Shown piece after piece: positions 1-6,052 of a stretch of 6,052 nt of DNA. The notes beneath the pieces were generated by a model. That model was not told the DNA's origin. It ran no database searches and saw only the letters and a program-made list of their open reading frames with translations. The stretch lies in NCBI GenBank assembly GCA_030066245.1, contig JASJBY010000279.1, positions 1 through 6,052 of the forward strand. The letters are read 5' to 3'. The stretch is from Gammaproteobacteria bacterium (GTDB taxonomy: Bacteria > Pseudomonadota > Gammaproteobacteria > JAABTG01). The first letter of the stretch is position 1. Each line of letters starts with the position of its first letter. The position numbers and the translations under genes were made by a program.

Positions 1-77
1 GAGCTGACCTCCACGAGCACCGCCAGGAGAATAAGCACCAAAGCGGCGAGAAAGAGCGGCTTTCGCAAACTATCCAT
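1..77 (-). CDS. N-terminal fragment of a small membrane protein (runs off the window)
   Basis: Too short to appear as a normal ORF, but reading the minus strand from the ATG at 75-77 gives 25 uninterrupted codons to the window edge. The product begins with a short polar, basic stretch (MDSLRKP) followed by an almost unbroken run of Leu, Val, Ala and Ile (residues 8-22), then Glu-Val-Ser. This is a transmembrane helix or uncleaved signal anchor with the basic end expected in the cytoplasm. A GAGG Shine-Dalgarno core lies at 84-87, six bases before the ATG, which supports the start. The gene starts 85 bp after the lysozyme stop codon on the same strand, so it may belong to the same transcription unit. 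No cysteine follows the hydrophobic run in the visible part, so it is not obviously a lipoprotein. The function is unknown; only the first 25 residues can be seen. Confidence 0.6.
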   Translation of the reverse strand, partial: MDSLRKPLFLAALVLILLAVLVEVS

Positions 78-151
78 CGCTTGCCTCGTTGCGGAGTCCG
101 CGGGCCCAGAATACCCTCCCGGCACTCAATATACTGCGAGCAGACGCGCCC

Positions 152-168
152 GGCTAGCCCGGTTAGCC
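152..168 (-). terminator. Weak hairpin at the end of the lysozyme gene
   Basis: On the minus strand GGCTA and TAGCC can pair around a seven-base loop; the hairpin overlaps the lysozyme stop codon TAA (163-165). It sits where a terminator or processing hairpin could be, but the stem is only five base pairs and no T-run follows, so it is not a convincing intrinsic terminator. It may be chance in GC-rich DNA. Confidence 0.15.
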
Positions 169-855
169 CTCCCCGGCGCGAATGTCGACGGGCTCGACCT
201 CGACGCCTGGCGGCGGTGCGGCGCGGGCGACCGGCAGTCCGTCGAAGAAAAGCTCGATCTCTCGCTCGCGGCGCGTGACCAGCCCGGGCAACTCGCGCCC
301 GCCCGCCTTGACCCAGCGCCTCAGCTGGAAGGGCACACCATCGAAATCCCCAGCGTTGAGGACCTTGCGCAGGGTCGAGCGGCGGAAATTGCCGCTGCCC
401 ACGTTGAAAACGAAATCGCAAAGCGCCGCGTACTGGCTGTCGGTCAGGTCCACGTCCACCATGGTCATAACCGCTACCTGGGCCGTGCCCATGTCCTCCA
501 CGAGCAGCTCGGTCCCTTCCTTCTGTGTGACTCCGTCGAGGAAGGCCGGGGGCTCAGTACCATCGCAGGGCGCAAGCTTCACCAGGTGCCCGTAGGCAAT
601 GGTGCAGTAGTTGGCCGCGTCGTTGTACAGCTCACCGACGAAACCCTCCGACAGCTTGGTCAGCTCGATACCCCTGGCGTAGACCGGGCGCAGCTCCATC
701 CCGGCCGGGAGCACCGCGCGCTCCTCGGGTTCGAGAAATATCCCCGCCGTCATACGGTCCACTGTCGGAAACTTGCCTCTGTCAGCGGTATCGCAACCCC
801 CGGCAAGGGCGATGACTGCCGCTGCAAGCACCATCGTGGCAACTGAGTTTCGCAT
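163..855 (-). CDS. Lipoprotein-anchored phage-type lysozyme (GH24 muramidase)
   Basis: A 230-residue lysozyme of glycoside hydrolase family 24 (T4/lambdoid endolysin type), which cleaves the MurNAc-GlcNAc bond of peptidoglycan. The catalytic triad is intact and correctly spaced: Glu70, Asp79 (+9) and Thr85 (+15), the spacing of Glu11/Asp20/Thr26 in T4 lysozyme, followed by the TIAYGH block (85-90). Further family landmarks are the FNVGSG segment (150-155), STLRKVLNAGD (160-170), RRW (179-181) and GLVTRRERE (191-199). Unlike a normal cytoplasmic endolysin it starts with a signal peptide ending in a lipobox-like LAGGC, with Cys21 as the probable lipid-modified residue. Asp22 follows; in E. coli Asp at +2 keeps lipoproteins in the inner membrane, so a periplasm-facing inner-membrane location is inferred. 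The segment between the TIAYGH block and FNVGSG (about 91-149) is long and contains an acidic insert. After the domain comes a Pro/Val/Glu-rich tail (208-230). The ATG has a GGGGAG Shine-Dalgarno seven bases upstream. It lies 53 bp after the small membrane protein gene, in holin-then-lysozyme order. Confidence 0.9.
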   Translation of the reverse strand: MRNSVATMVLAAAVIALAGGCDTADRGKFPTVDRMTAGIFLEPEERAVLPAGMELRPVYARGIELTKLSEGFVGELYNDAANYCTIAYGHLVKLAPCDGTEPPAFLDGVTQKEGTELLVEDMGTAQVAVMTMVDVDLTDSQYAALCDFVFNVGSGNFRRSTLRKVLNAGDFDGVPFQLRRWVKAGGRELPGLVTRREREIELFFDGLPVARAAPPPGVEVEPVDIRAGEG

Positions 856-908
856 CCTCTTTCTCCCCAGGCTGTGCCAGTTGTGAGACGCGACCGGGCA
901 GCAAGCCC

Positions 909-1256
909 TTATCGGAACCAGCTCGTGAAGAATCGCGGATCTTCCGCCTTGCGCGGGACCGAACGCTCAATGGTCTCCATCGGCTCCAGGCTTCGGGTCG
1001 CAGCCACGCCGGCTTCGTTCAGGCCCGTCGATACCGTCAGGATGGTGATCGAGTTCAGGATGTACAGCAGAATGCGCTGAATCAGGGGCACACTGCGGTC
1101 GGCCCAGGCCAGCAGGCCGATAGCCAGGCTGATGGCCAGGGCAGTCCAGGCGCCCGGCAGGTTGAAGTACTTGACCACCGTCCCCGTCAGCATGGTCGTC
1201 GTCGCCCCCGCCACTAGCGGTGTGACCATCGACTTCGACTTCAGAAACTCATCCAT
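909..1256 (-). CDS. Small three-helix membrane protein, holin-like in shape
   Basis: A 115-residue membrane protein I cannot assign to a named family. Three hydrophobic segments are visible at about residues 11-29, 34-52 and 58-78, separated by short turns (Lys-Tyr-Phe-Asn-Leu-Pro near 29-34; Trp-Ala-Asp-Arg near 51-54). A polar, charged tail follows from about 85 to 115. Size and three-helix layout match class I phage holins, which form holes in the inner membrane to release or activate lysozyme. The gene directly precedes a GH24 lysozyme on the same strand (53 bp gap), as in phage lysis cassettes. However, the lysozyme has its own export signal and would not need a holin to reach the wall, so the protein could instead be a scaffold or anchor. 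The ATG at 1256 has a strong AAAGGAGG Shine-Dalgarno (core 1261-1265). It starts 59 bp after the secreted coiled-coil gene, so co-transcription is likely. Holin function is inferred from shape and context only. Confidence 0.75.
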   Translation of the reverse strand: MDEFLKSKSMVTPLVAGATTTMLTGTVVKYFNLPGAWTALAISLAIGLLAWADRSVPLIQRILLYILNSITILTVSTGLNEAGVAATRSLEPMETIERSVPRKAEDPRFFTSWFR

Positions 1257-1315
1257 GCCCCCTCCTTTGCTCCCGCACTTTTTAACCCGCTATCCGAGGG
1301 CGCCGGTCGACGTCC

Positions 1316-1864
1316 TCATTTTCTGAGCTTACAGCAGCTGGCTTCAAGCAACAGACCTTCATTCGAAGTGCCGCGCTTGCCGCAACGAACGAACTTCAGG
1401 CTTCGCAGCACGGGACTCTGGGCGGGGCATGAAAAGCGGACCCGGTCCATGTAGTACAGCGGTTGCTTGAACATGCCGTTTCCGCACTTGCCCTTGACAG
1501 CTTTGCATTCTCCGATAACCAATCGATTCAAGCTTTGGGTCGTGCTCTGCTGGCTTTTCTTCAGGCCGTCCACGCCCGCCTTCACAGCCTTCGTGTCCCT
1601 CGCCAGGTCGTCAACCTGCTTCAGGCGCTGCGTGGTTGCGTCTTGGCCCTTGCGCAGACGCTCCACAAGCGCCTCCAGCTCATCGATCTGCTTAAGCAGC
1701 TTGTCGAAGTTGTGATTGATGTCATCGGCGCGTGCCACATCACCACTCCGAAAACAGGCCAGACCTTTGTCCTGGAGGTCACTGCAACTGACTTCCGCGA
1801 CCGCGGCGTGAGTGAGCAACAGGCACGACAAAGCCATGACGGCCAAAGCCCGAGGTTTCACCAC
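1316..1864 (-). CDS. Secreted coiled-coil protein with cysteine-rich C-terminal domain
   Basis: An exported protein of 182 residues, not assignable to a named family. Residues 1-23 form a Sec signal peptide (basic start, hydrophobic core, AVA before Glu24). A short segment with Cys27 and Cys37 precedes an ADDINHNFDKL motif of the kind often found at the start of coiled-coil stalks in surface and fibre proteins. A clear heptad pattern follows: Ile49, Phe53, Leu56, Ile60, Leu63, Val67, Leu70, with a looser continuation to about 115. Two related segments (71-84 and 102-115), both with a TTQ-x-L core, form an internal repeat. The C-terminal domain (120-182) has six cysteines (120, 127, 146, 161, 177, 178), suggesting disulfides and a periplasmic or surface location. 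The start is GTG; a second in-frame GTG at 1861 is equally usable, since the AGGGAG Shine-Dalgarno (1870-1875) is five and eight bases away respectively. An ATG overlapping the first GTG is out of frame and meets a stop after two codons. It is the first gene of the left-hand set. Confidence 0.8.
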   Translation of the reverse strand: MVKPRALAVMALSCLLLTHAAVAEVSCSDLQDKGLACFRSGDVARADDINHNFDKLLKQIDELEALVERLRKGQDATTQRLKQVDDLARDTKAVKAGVDGLKKSQQSTTQSLNRLVIGECKAVKGKCGNGMFKQPLYYMDRVRFSCPAQSPVLRSLKFVRCGKRGTSNEGLLLEASCCKLRK

Positions 1865-1891
1865 ATGCTCTCCCTACGTTGAAGGCTCGTT

Positions 1892-1920
1892 ACTCTAGTT
1901 CTTACGGGGATAAACAGCAA
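1892..1920 (-). promoter_or_regulatory. Candidate sigma-70 type promoter for the coiled-coil / membrane protein / lysozyme genes
   Basis: On the minus strand TTGCTG (1915-1920) and TAGAGT (1892-1897) are separated by exactly 17 bases, matching three of six and four of six consensus positions. The stretch is more AT-rich than its surroundings. Transcription would begin near 1885, giving a leader of roughly 20 bases that contains the AGGGAG ribosome binding site of the secreted coiled-coil gene. It is the only plausible promoter seen upstream of the left-hand gene set. Assigned by eye and untested. Confidence 0.4.
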
Positions 1921-2372
1921 CGACATCGTTCCCGGGCAGCGTGTCCATGGTTCGCTACCCACAGGCCGGTGCCACGGAAGCAACATCACTGGCACAAGCC
2001 CCCTGCTGATCAGCCGCCGTCCGCCACGGGAAGTACGGCGACAAGCGAGGCAGGCGAATCGACCCAGTCCAGTCGGACAGGCAGGCGCGTGTACCGGGCT
2101 TACCCGCTCGCCATGGCCCGCGTGAAGCTCACCCCCGGCTGCAGCCGCGTGACTTGCCGGGCTCGGGCAGCACGACCACTGCCGACGCCTCGACGGGATT
2201 GATAGCGATGGCTCCGCCGCAGACCCCTACGCCCGGTGAGCAGCCGGGAGTGGCGCTCTGCAATGGAAAGCGTGAGGACGGATGTTTCGCTGGGCATGCA
2301 GTGACAGCGCGTGTCTGCTTATCTCCGGATTCTTCCTCTCAGTGCAGGCAACGGTGCCGGCAGAAACGCACC
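1921..2372. other. Intergenic stretch with no intact gene
   Basis: This region separates the caspase stop codon from the promoter of the coiled-coil gene. No reading frame on either strand combines a plausible start, a ribosome binding site and a recognisable product. It contains the possible decayed frame described separately (2010-2338) and an inverted repeat, GTGCCA at 1969-1974 and TGGCAC at 1990-1995, separated by 15 bases. A short hairpin just after the caspase stop (GGTGC/GCACC, 2353-2372) has no T-run and is a poor terminator. No tRNA-like, transposon-end or riboswitch-like pattern was recognised. Confidence 0.5.
2010..2338 (-). pseudogene. Possible remnant of a decayed coding sequence
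   Basis: Reading the minus strand from just after a TGA at 2339-2341, an open frame gives a protein-like stretch with hydrophobic alternation around AIAINPVEASAVVVLPEPG (near 2210-2155). At about 2157-2160 the frame changes into an ORF that ends MASG. If one C were restored (CCC GGC CAA instead of CCC GGC AA) the two would join as PEPGQVTRLQPG. That second frame meets TAA at 2100-2102, one C-to-T change away from CAA, and then continues with ARYTRLPVRLDWVDSPASL to a TGA at 2010-2012. One frameshift and one nonsense change would therefore link about 108 codons. There is no identifiable start codon with a ribosome binding site and no family recognised. High-GC DNA easily gives open frames on both strands, and the plus strand is nearly as open here, so this is only a possibility. 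Confidence 0.2.
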
Positions 2373-4448
2373 CTAATTCGCTCTGACGCGCAGGGTCAGC
2401 GTGCTCATGGTCCAGGTGGTATCTTCAACCGGTCCGTCGTCAACCTGGCCAATGCCGCGTGTGCCCGGGGTCAGGTAGCGGCTCACGGCCCGCTGGAGGG
2501 CGCCGCCCGCCGGCCGGGCGGCACGAGTCCTGGCGGTCTCGGTGAGTCGTCCCCATTCGACCGGATTGGTCTCCTGGGTCCCGAAGACCAGCACCCGGTC
2601 CTGCACGTCCAGGGGGGGCGCACCCTCGAAGGTTTCCCGCCTTGCACTGAATAAAACGGTTTCACCAGGCTGCAGGCGGACCTTGCGACTGTCCGCGGGC
2701 AGAGCGAAGACGCTGCCGTCCGTTGACAGAATCAGGGCGCCAATCAACAGGGGCACGGGCGCTTCGTCTGCCAGGCTTACCTGCACATTCCAGGCGTGGC
2801 AGAGCGGGATCTCCTGCTCCAGATTCGGCGCGGACTGCTGCCAGACCCCGGTGGCACACTTCTTCTGCTTTGGTGCCAGCACCAGGGACACCAACAGGGT
2901 CTCATTGTCGGTGAAGTCGGCGCCCCCCTCTCCCCGCAGCTGCAGCAACGCGCGCTGGCGGGCGTGCTGCCACAGGCTGCGCACGACTTTTCTTTCCGAC
3001 CCATAGGTGTTCCGCACCCGGTCCTGGGGGCCGCGCAGCTGGAGACGCCCGTCAGCGCCCAAACTGAGCTCGAAGTCGCCCGCGCCCTCGGTCAGTGCCA
3101 CCAACAGGCTCGCTTCCGGATCCGACTCTACATCCGCTCGCAGTCGCTCGGCCTGGGCCTTGGGAATACCGCCCGTCTCATTGGCCGGTCGCAGCCGGAC
3201 AGAGAGCGTTACAAAGCTGTCGGCCGGTCGAACCAGCACCGCCAGGTCACCCGGCGCCAGCTTCGCCGCCCCGGGCTTCGAGGCATAGACGTAGCCCTTG
3301 GCATTGATGCTCGTGGCCTCCTCGATAACCACGGTGGCCTTTGCCTTACCGGGGTCCCGGGTCTCTGCGCCAGTGGCCGCACCGTCGTAGATGCGGAACT
3401 CGGCGCCGGTATCGACGCCAGGAAGCGGAGGCCCGGTCAGCTCCACCGGCGGCCCAACGGTTCTGATCTCCCAGGCGGCAGGCCGGTTGCGCGTCGTGTT
3501 TCCGAATACCGGCCGTGCCAGATCGCCGTGGAAGTAAGGCACCTGGGAGCTCTCGGCGGCCACCAGGGGCGGCGTCTGCCGGGCAAGCTGCGCGTACGTC
3601 AGGGGGCGATCACCGACCTGGCTCATGACCGAGATGAGGGCGTTGGTGAAAATGCCGTAGCCGCCTTTTTCCAGCGCCGGGTTGCTGTCCGTTGCGGCGG
3701 TCAGGGTCACCAGCCCGGGCATGTCCGCGGGCAGCCAGTCAGCGCCGCCAGCCGCCACCCCGACCGCGGCGCCATCGTCGCCTTCGGCCGGCTCGAAGAA
3801 GCGCGCCACCGCAACACCCGCGTCAGGACCTCGAGTCGCCGTCCCGGCATTGCACGAGTCCAGAATGACGGTCACGTTCCTGGTCTTCGCATGGAGCTGC
3901 TCCAGCATCCGGTTGAGCTCATCGTCCACCAGGTCGCCGACGCCGTTGGTACGCGCGTCGTGGAGCATCAATGTCTCGTCCCTGTCGTCCGGCTCGTCGC
4001 CATTCTTGTCACGGCTCTGAGAGCCGTGCCCGGCGTAGTAGAACACGGCAACATCGCCCTTACCCTTGCGGGCGCGGCCCACCAACGCCTGGGAAAAAGC
4101 CTCGCGAAAGCGCGCGGTGGTGGCCTCCTCATCCAGGAGCATGCACACGTTCTCTTCCGGAAAACCGTAGCCGTTCTTGCCTGTCAGCAGCTCGTAGAAG
4201 CGGCGGGCATCCTGAGGAGGGCCTTTCAGATCGGGCACACCGCGCTTGGCGTACTCGCCCACGCCGACGACGAGCGCCAGGCGCCGGTACCCGTCGGTCT
4301 CCACCGCTCTGGCGGGGTCGCACCCCGCTTTGCGCAGCACATCCACCGCGTCCGTGGACTCCGAGGCATTACAGCCCGCCAGTGTCAGAAGCATCAGTGC
4401 AAGCGCATGGAAGACAAACGCGGAACGGGGAAAGACACGGTGTCGCAT
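2373..4448 (-). CDS. Caspase-family (metacaspase-like, C14) lipoprotein
   Basis: A 691-residue envelope lipoprotein with a complete caspase-fold cysteine peptidase domain. Residues 1-26 are a signal peptide with lipobox LAGC (Cys26); Asn27 at +2 is compatible with outer-membrane sorting. The C14 domain spans about 55-315: first strand RLALVVGVGEY (56-66), catalytic His141 in FYYAGHGSQ, acidic segment GDEPDDRDE (150-158) with Asp164 and DDEL (175-178) as in metacaspases, catalytic Cys199 in VILDSCNAGT, GIFTNAL (265-271), and an end near SQVPYFHGDL. Asp197, two before the Cys, matches the S1-pocket Asp of metacaspases and predicts cleavage after Arg or Lys. The remaining 370 residues are largely unassigned; 550-640 (GSVFALPADSRKVRLQPGE and following) resembles the DUF4384 domain common behind bacterial caspase domains. 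The ATG at 4448 is chosen over an upstream in-frame start at 4574 because the ribosome binding site lies directly before it and the signal peptide begins here. No prodomain or partner is visible. Substrate unknown. Confidence 0.9.
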   Translation of the reverse strand: MRHRVFPRSAFVFHALALMLLTLAGCNASESTDAVDVLRKAGCDPARAVETDGYRRLALVVGVGEYAKRGVPDLKGPPQDARRFYELLTGKNGYGFPEENVCMLLDEEATTARFREAFSQALVGRARKGKGDVAVFYYAGHGSQSRDKNGDEPDDRDETLMLHDARTNGVGDLVDDELNRMLEQLHAKTRNVTVILDSCNAGTATRGPDAGVAVARFFEPAEGDDGAAVGVAAGGADWLPADMPGLVTLTAATDSNPALEKGGYGIFTNALISVMSQVGDRPLTYAQLARQTPPLVAAESSQVPYFHGDLARPVFGNTTRNRPAAWEIRTVGPPVELTGPPLPGVDTGAEFRIYDGAATGAETRDPGKAKATVVIEEATSINAKGYVYASKPGAAKLAPGDLAVLVRPADSFVTLSVRLRPANETGGIPKAQAERLRADVESDPEASLLVALTEGAGDFELSLGADGRLQLRGPQDRVRNTYGSERKVVRSLWQHARQRALLQLRGEGGADFTDNETLLVSLVLAPKQKKCATGVWQQSAPNLEQEIPLCHAWNVQVSLADEAPVPLLIGALILSTDGSVFALPADSRKVRLQPGETVLFSARRETFEGAPPLDVQDRVLVFGTQETNPVEWGRLTETARTRAARPAGGALQRAVSRYLTPGTRGIGQVDDGPVEDTTWTMSTLTLRVRAN

Positions 4449-4455
4449 AAGGCAC

Positions 4456-4464
4456 ACCTCCCTT
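4456..4464 (-). promoter_or_regulatory. Strong ribosome binding site of the caspase gene
   Basis: The minus strand reads AAGGGAGGT seven bases before the ATG at 4446-4448. This near-perfect Shine-Dalgarno decides the start: the longer in-frame version from 4574 would place this site inside the gene and bury the signal peptide behind 42 arginine- and histidine-rich residues. Confidence 0.8.
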
Positions 4465-4513
4465 GTGCGCCAATGAAGGTGGCGCCGGTCCGTTGATTCG
4501 AGATGACGCTGGC

Positions 4514-4542
4514 ATGGTATCCCCAGCCCCAGGTGGAGGCAA
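4514..4542 (-). promoter_or_regulatory. Candidate sigma-70 type promoter of the caspase gene
   Basis: On the minus strand TTGCCT (4537-4542) and TACCAT (4514-4519) are separated by exactly 17 bases, each matching four of six consensus positions. Transcription would start near 4507, giving a leader of about 60 bases before the ATG at 4448. This suggests the caspase gene can be transcribed independently of mtnA, although read-through from mtnA is not excluded. Identified by eye. Confidence 0.4.
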
Positions 4543-4577
4543 CCTGAGGCGCGGCCGCCTGCCTGCGGGGCCAAGGA

Positions 4578-4595
4578 GCGGGTTGTATAGCCCGC
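4578..4595 (-). terminator. Weak hairpin downstream of mtnA
   Basis: On the minus strand GCGGG and CCCGC can pair around an eight-base loop, 13 bases after the mtnA stop codon. The position fits a terminator between mtnA and the caspase promoter, but the stem is short and the following bases (TCCTTGG) are not a T-run. At best it is an attenuating or processing hairpin. Confidence 0.2.
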
Positions 4596-4607
4596 CGCGC
4601 CTTCTCG

Positions 4608-5696
<1,089 letters not shown>

Positions 5697-5705
5697 GGTA
5701 AAGAG

Positions 5706-5711
5706 CACCTC
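5706..5711 (-). promoter_or_regulatory. Ribosome binding site deciding the mtnA start
   Basis: The minus strand reads GAGGTG nine bases before the ATG at 5694-5696. The alternative GTG start at 5706-5708 is part of this same hexamer and has no suitable Shine-Dalgarno of its own, so the ATG is preferred. Confidence 0.65.
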
Positions 5712-5782
5712 GCTGCGTCCGTCGCATAAACCAACTCATTCCGTTTGCAGTTCTCCCAAAAGCACAGGCGTGGCGGGATGGC

Positions 5783-6052
5783 CTATACCACCCTATCGTT
5801 GCCTCCGTCCAAGGGCACCTGAGCTCCCGTGGTCTTGGCAAAGACATCGCCACACATCTCGGCGGCCATGCGTGCCACATCTCGGCTCGTCACCTCGGTG
5901 CGGAGTAGATTTTTGGTCTTGTACTGAGCCACGCTCATGCCATAGTGACTGGCCCGCGCCTCCAGCACGTCGTCGGTCCAAAGTGCTGTATCGAAGACGG
6001 CATCCGGGTGAATCGAGTTCACGCGGATGGACTCCGCCCCCCATTCCAGCGC
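5783..6052 (-). CDS. C-terminal end of a short-chain dehydrogenase, probably of the fused class II aldolase/dehydrogenase family (5' end outside window)
   Basis: The last 89 codons of a gene entering from the right edge and ending in TAG at 5783-5785. The fragment opens with ALEWGAESIRVNSIHPDAV, the strand-and-loop after the active-site Tyr-Lys helix in short-chain dehydrogenases. It ends with a TTGAQVPLDGG motif, the family's C-terminal signature, followed by NDRVV. The middle (ALWTDDVLEARASHYGMSV, then NLLRTEVTSRDVA) is typical, as I recognise the family, of bifunctional proteins carrying an N-terminal class II aldolase (RhaD-like) domain; this part of the call rests on family resemblance, because the aldolase domain and the YxxxK catalytic residues lie outside the window. 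If right, the protein could cleave a 1-phospho-ketose to DHAP plus an aldehyde and oxidise or reduce the aldehyde. mtnA starts 86 bp downstream on the same strand, so the two are probably co-transcribed. A stand-alone dehydrogenase is the alternative. Confidence 0.8.
   Translation of the reverse strand, partial: ALEWGAESIRVNSIHPDAVFDTALWTDDVLEARASHYGMSVAQYKTKNLLRTEVTSRDVARMAAEMCGDVFAKTTGAQVPLDGGNDRVV

Noticed and set aside
1969..1995. Inverted repeat GTGCCA/TGGCAC as an operator
   Set aside because: Six-base arms 15 bases apart, about 50 bases upstream of the candidate -35 site, with no further symmetry; such pairs are expected by chance in this composition.
1879..2202. A 107-codon plus-strand frame in the gap
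   Set aside because: Low-complexity Ser/Thr/Arg/Pro-rich product with no Shine-Dalgarno; it overlaps the candidate promoter on the other strand and has no recognisable motif.
2100..2297. A 65-codon minus-strand ORF in the gap
   Set aside because: No ribosome binding site precedes its ATG and the N-terminal half is arginine-rich and unlike a protein core. Only its last third looks protein-like, which is better explained by the decayed frame described separately.
2298..2372. Hairpins just after the caspase stop codon as an intrinsic terminator
   Set aside because: Stems are four to five base pairs with bulges or large loops and no T-run on the minus strand.
2796..4496. A 566-codon open frame on the plus strand opposite the caspase gene
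   Set aside because: It lies fully antisense to a gene with clear catalytic motifs. Its product is rich in Arg, His, Gln and Gly without recognisable domains or a plausible ribosome binding site. Such frames are a common by-product of GC-rich third codon positions.
4449..4574. Longer caspase start 42 codons upstream
   Set aside because: The extension would bury the lipoprotein signal peptide, covers the candidate promoter and the strong ribosome binding site, and has an Arg/His/Cys-rich non-protein composition.

Overview
The window is about 6 kb of GC-rich DNA (by eye in the low-to-mid 60s % GC). Every credible gene is on the minus strand, so transcription runs from high to low coordinates. 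The Gram-negative style lipoprotein signals, strong Shine-Dalgarno sites and the MtnA and short-chain-dehydrogenase sequences suggest a proteobacterium, most likely a gammaproteobacterium. That placement is inference; nothing here fixes genus or species.

Reading in the direction of transcription, the right end (6052-4608) is a metabolic pair. First comes the C-terminus of a short-chain dehydrogenase whose tail resembles the fused class II aldolase/short-chain dehydrogenase family. It is followed 86 bp later by mtnA, the methylthioribose-1-phosphate isomerase. Together they suggest a salvage route for 5'-methylthioadenosine or 5'-deoxyadenosine sugars that ends in aldol cleavage to DHAP plus an aldehyde (a DHAP-shunt type pathway) instead of the classical Mtn methionine cycle.

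The middle (4607-2373) has a short intergenic region with a promoter-like sequence and a strong ribosome binding site. These serve a 691-residue lipoprotein with a complete metacaspase-like C14 peptidase domain and a long C-terminal region that looks partly DUF4384-like.

Between 2372 and 1865 lies about 500 bp with no intact gene. It holds possible remains of a decayed reading frame and, at its left end, a candidate promoter.

The left part (1864-1) is a compact same-strand set: a secreted coiled-coil protein with a cysteine-rich tail, a 115-residue three-helix membrane protein of holin-like shape, a lipoprotein-anchored GH24 (phage-type) lysozyme with an intact catalytic triad, and the start of another small membrane protein that runs off the window. 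Holin-like protein followed by lysozyme recalls a phage lysis cassette, but the exported, lipid-anchored lysozyme and the absence of any other phage gene suggest a domesticated envelope module. Its neighbour is an envelope caspase; whether the two act together cannot be decided from this window. No tRNA, rRNA, CRISPR array or insertion sequence was seen.
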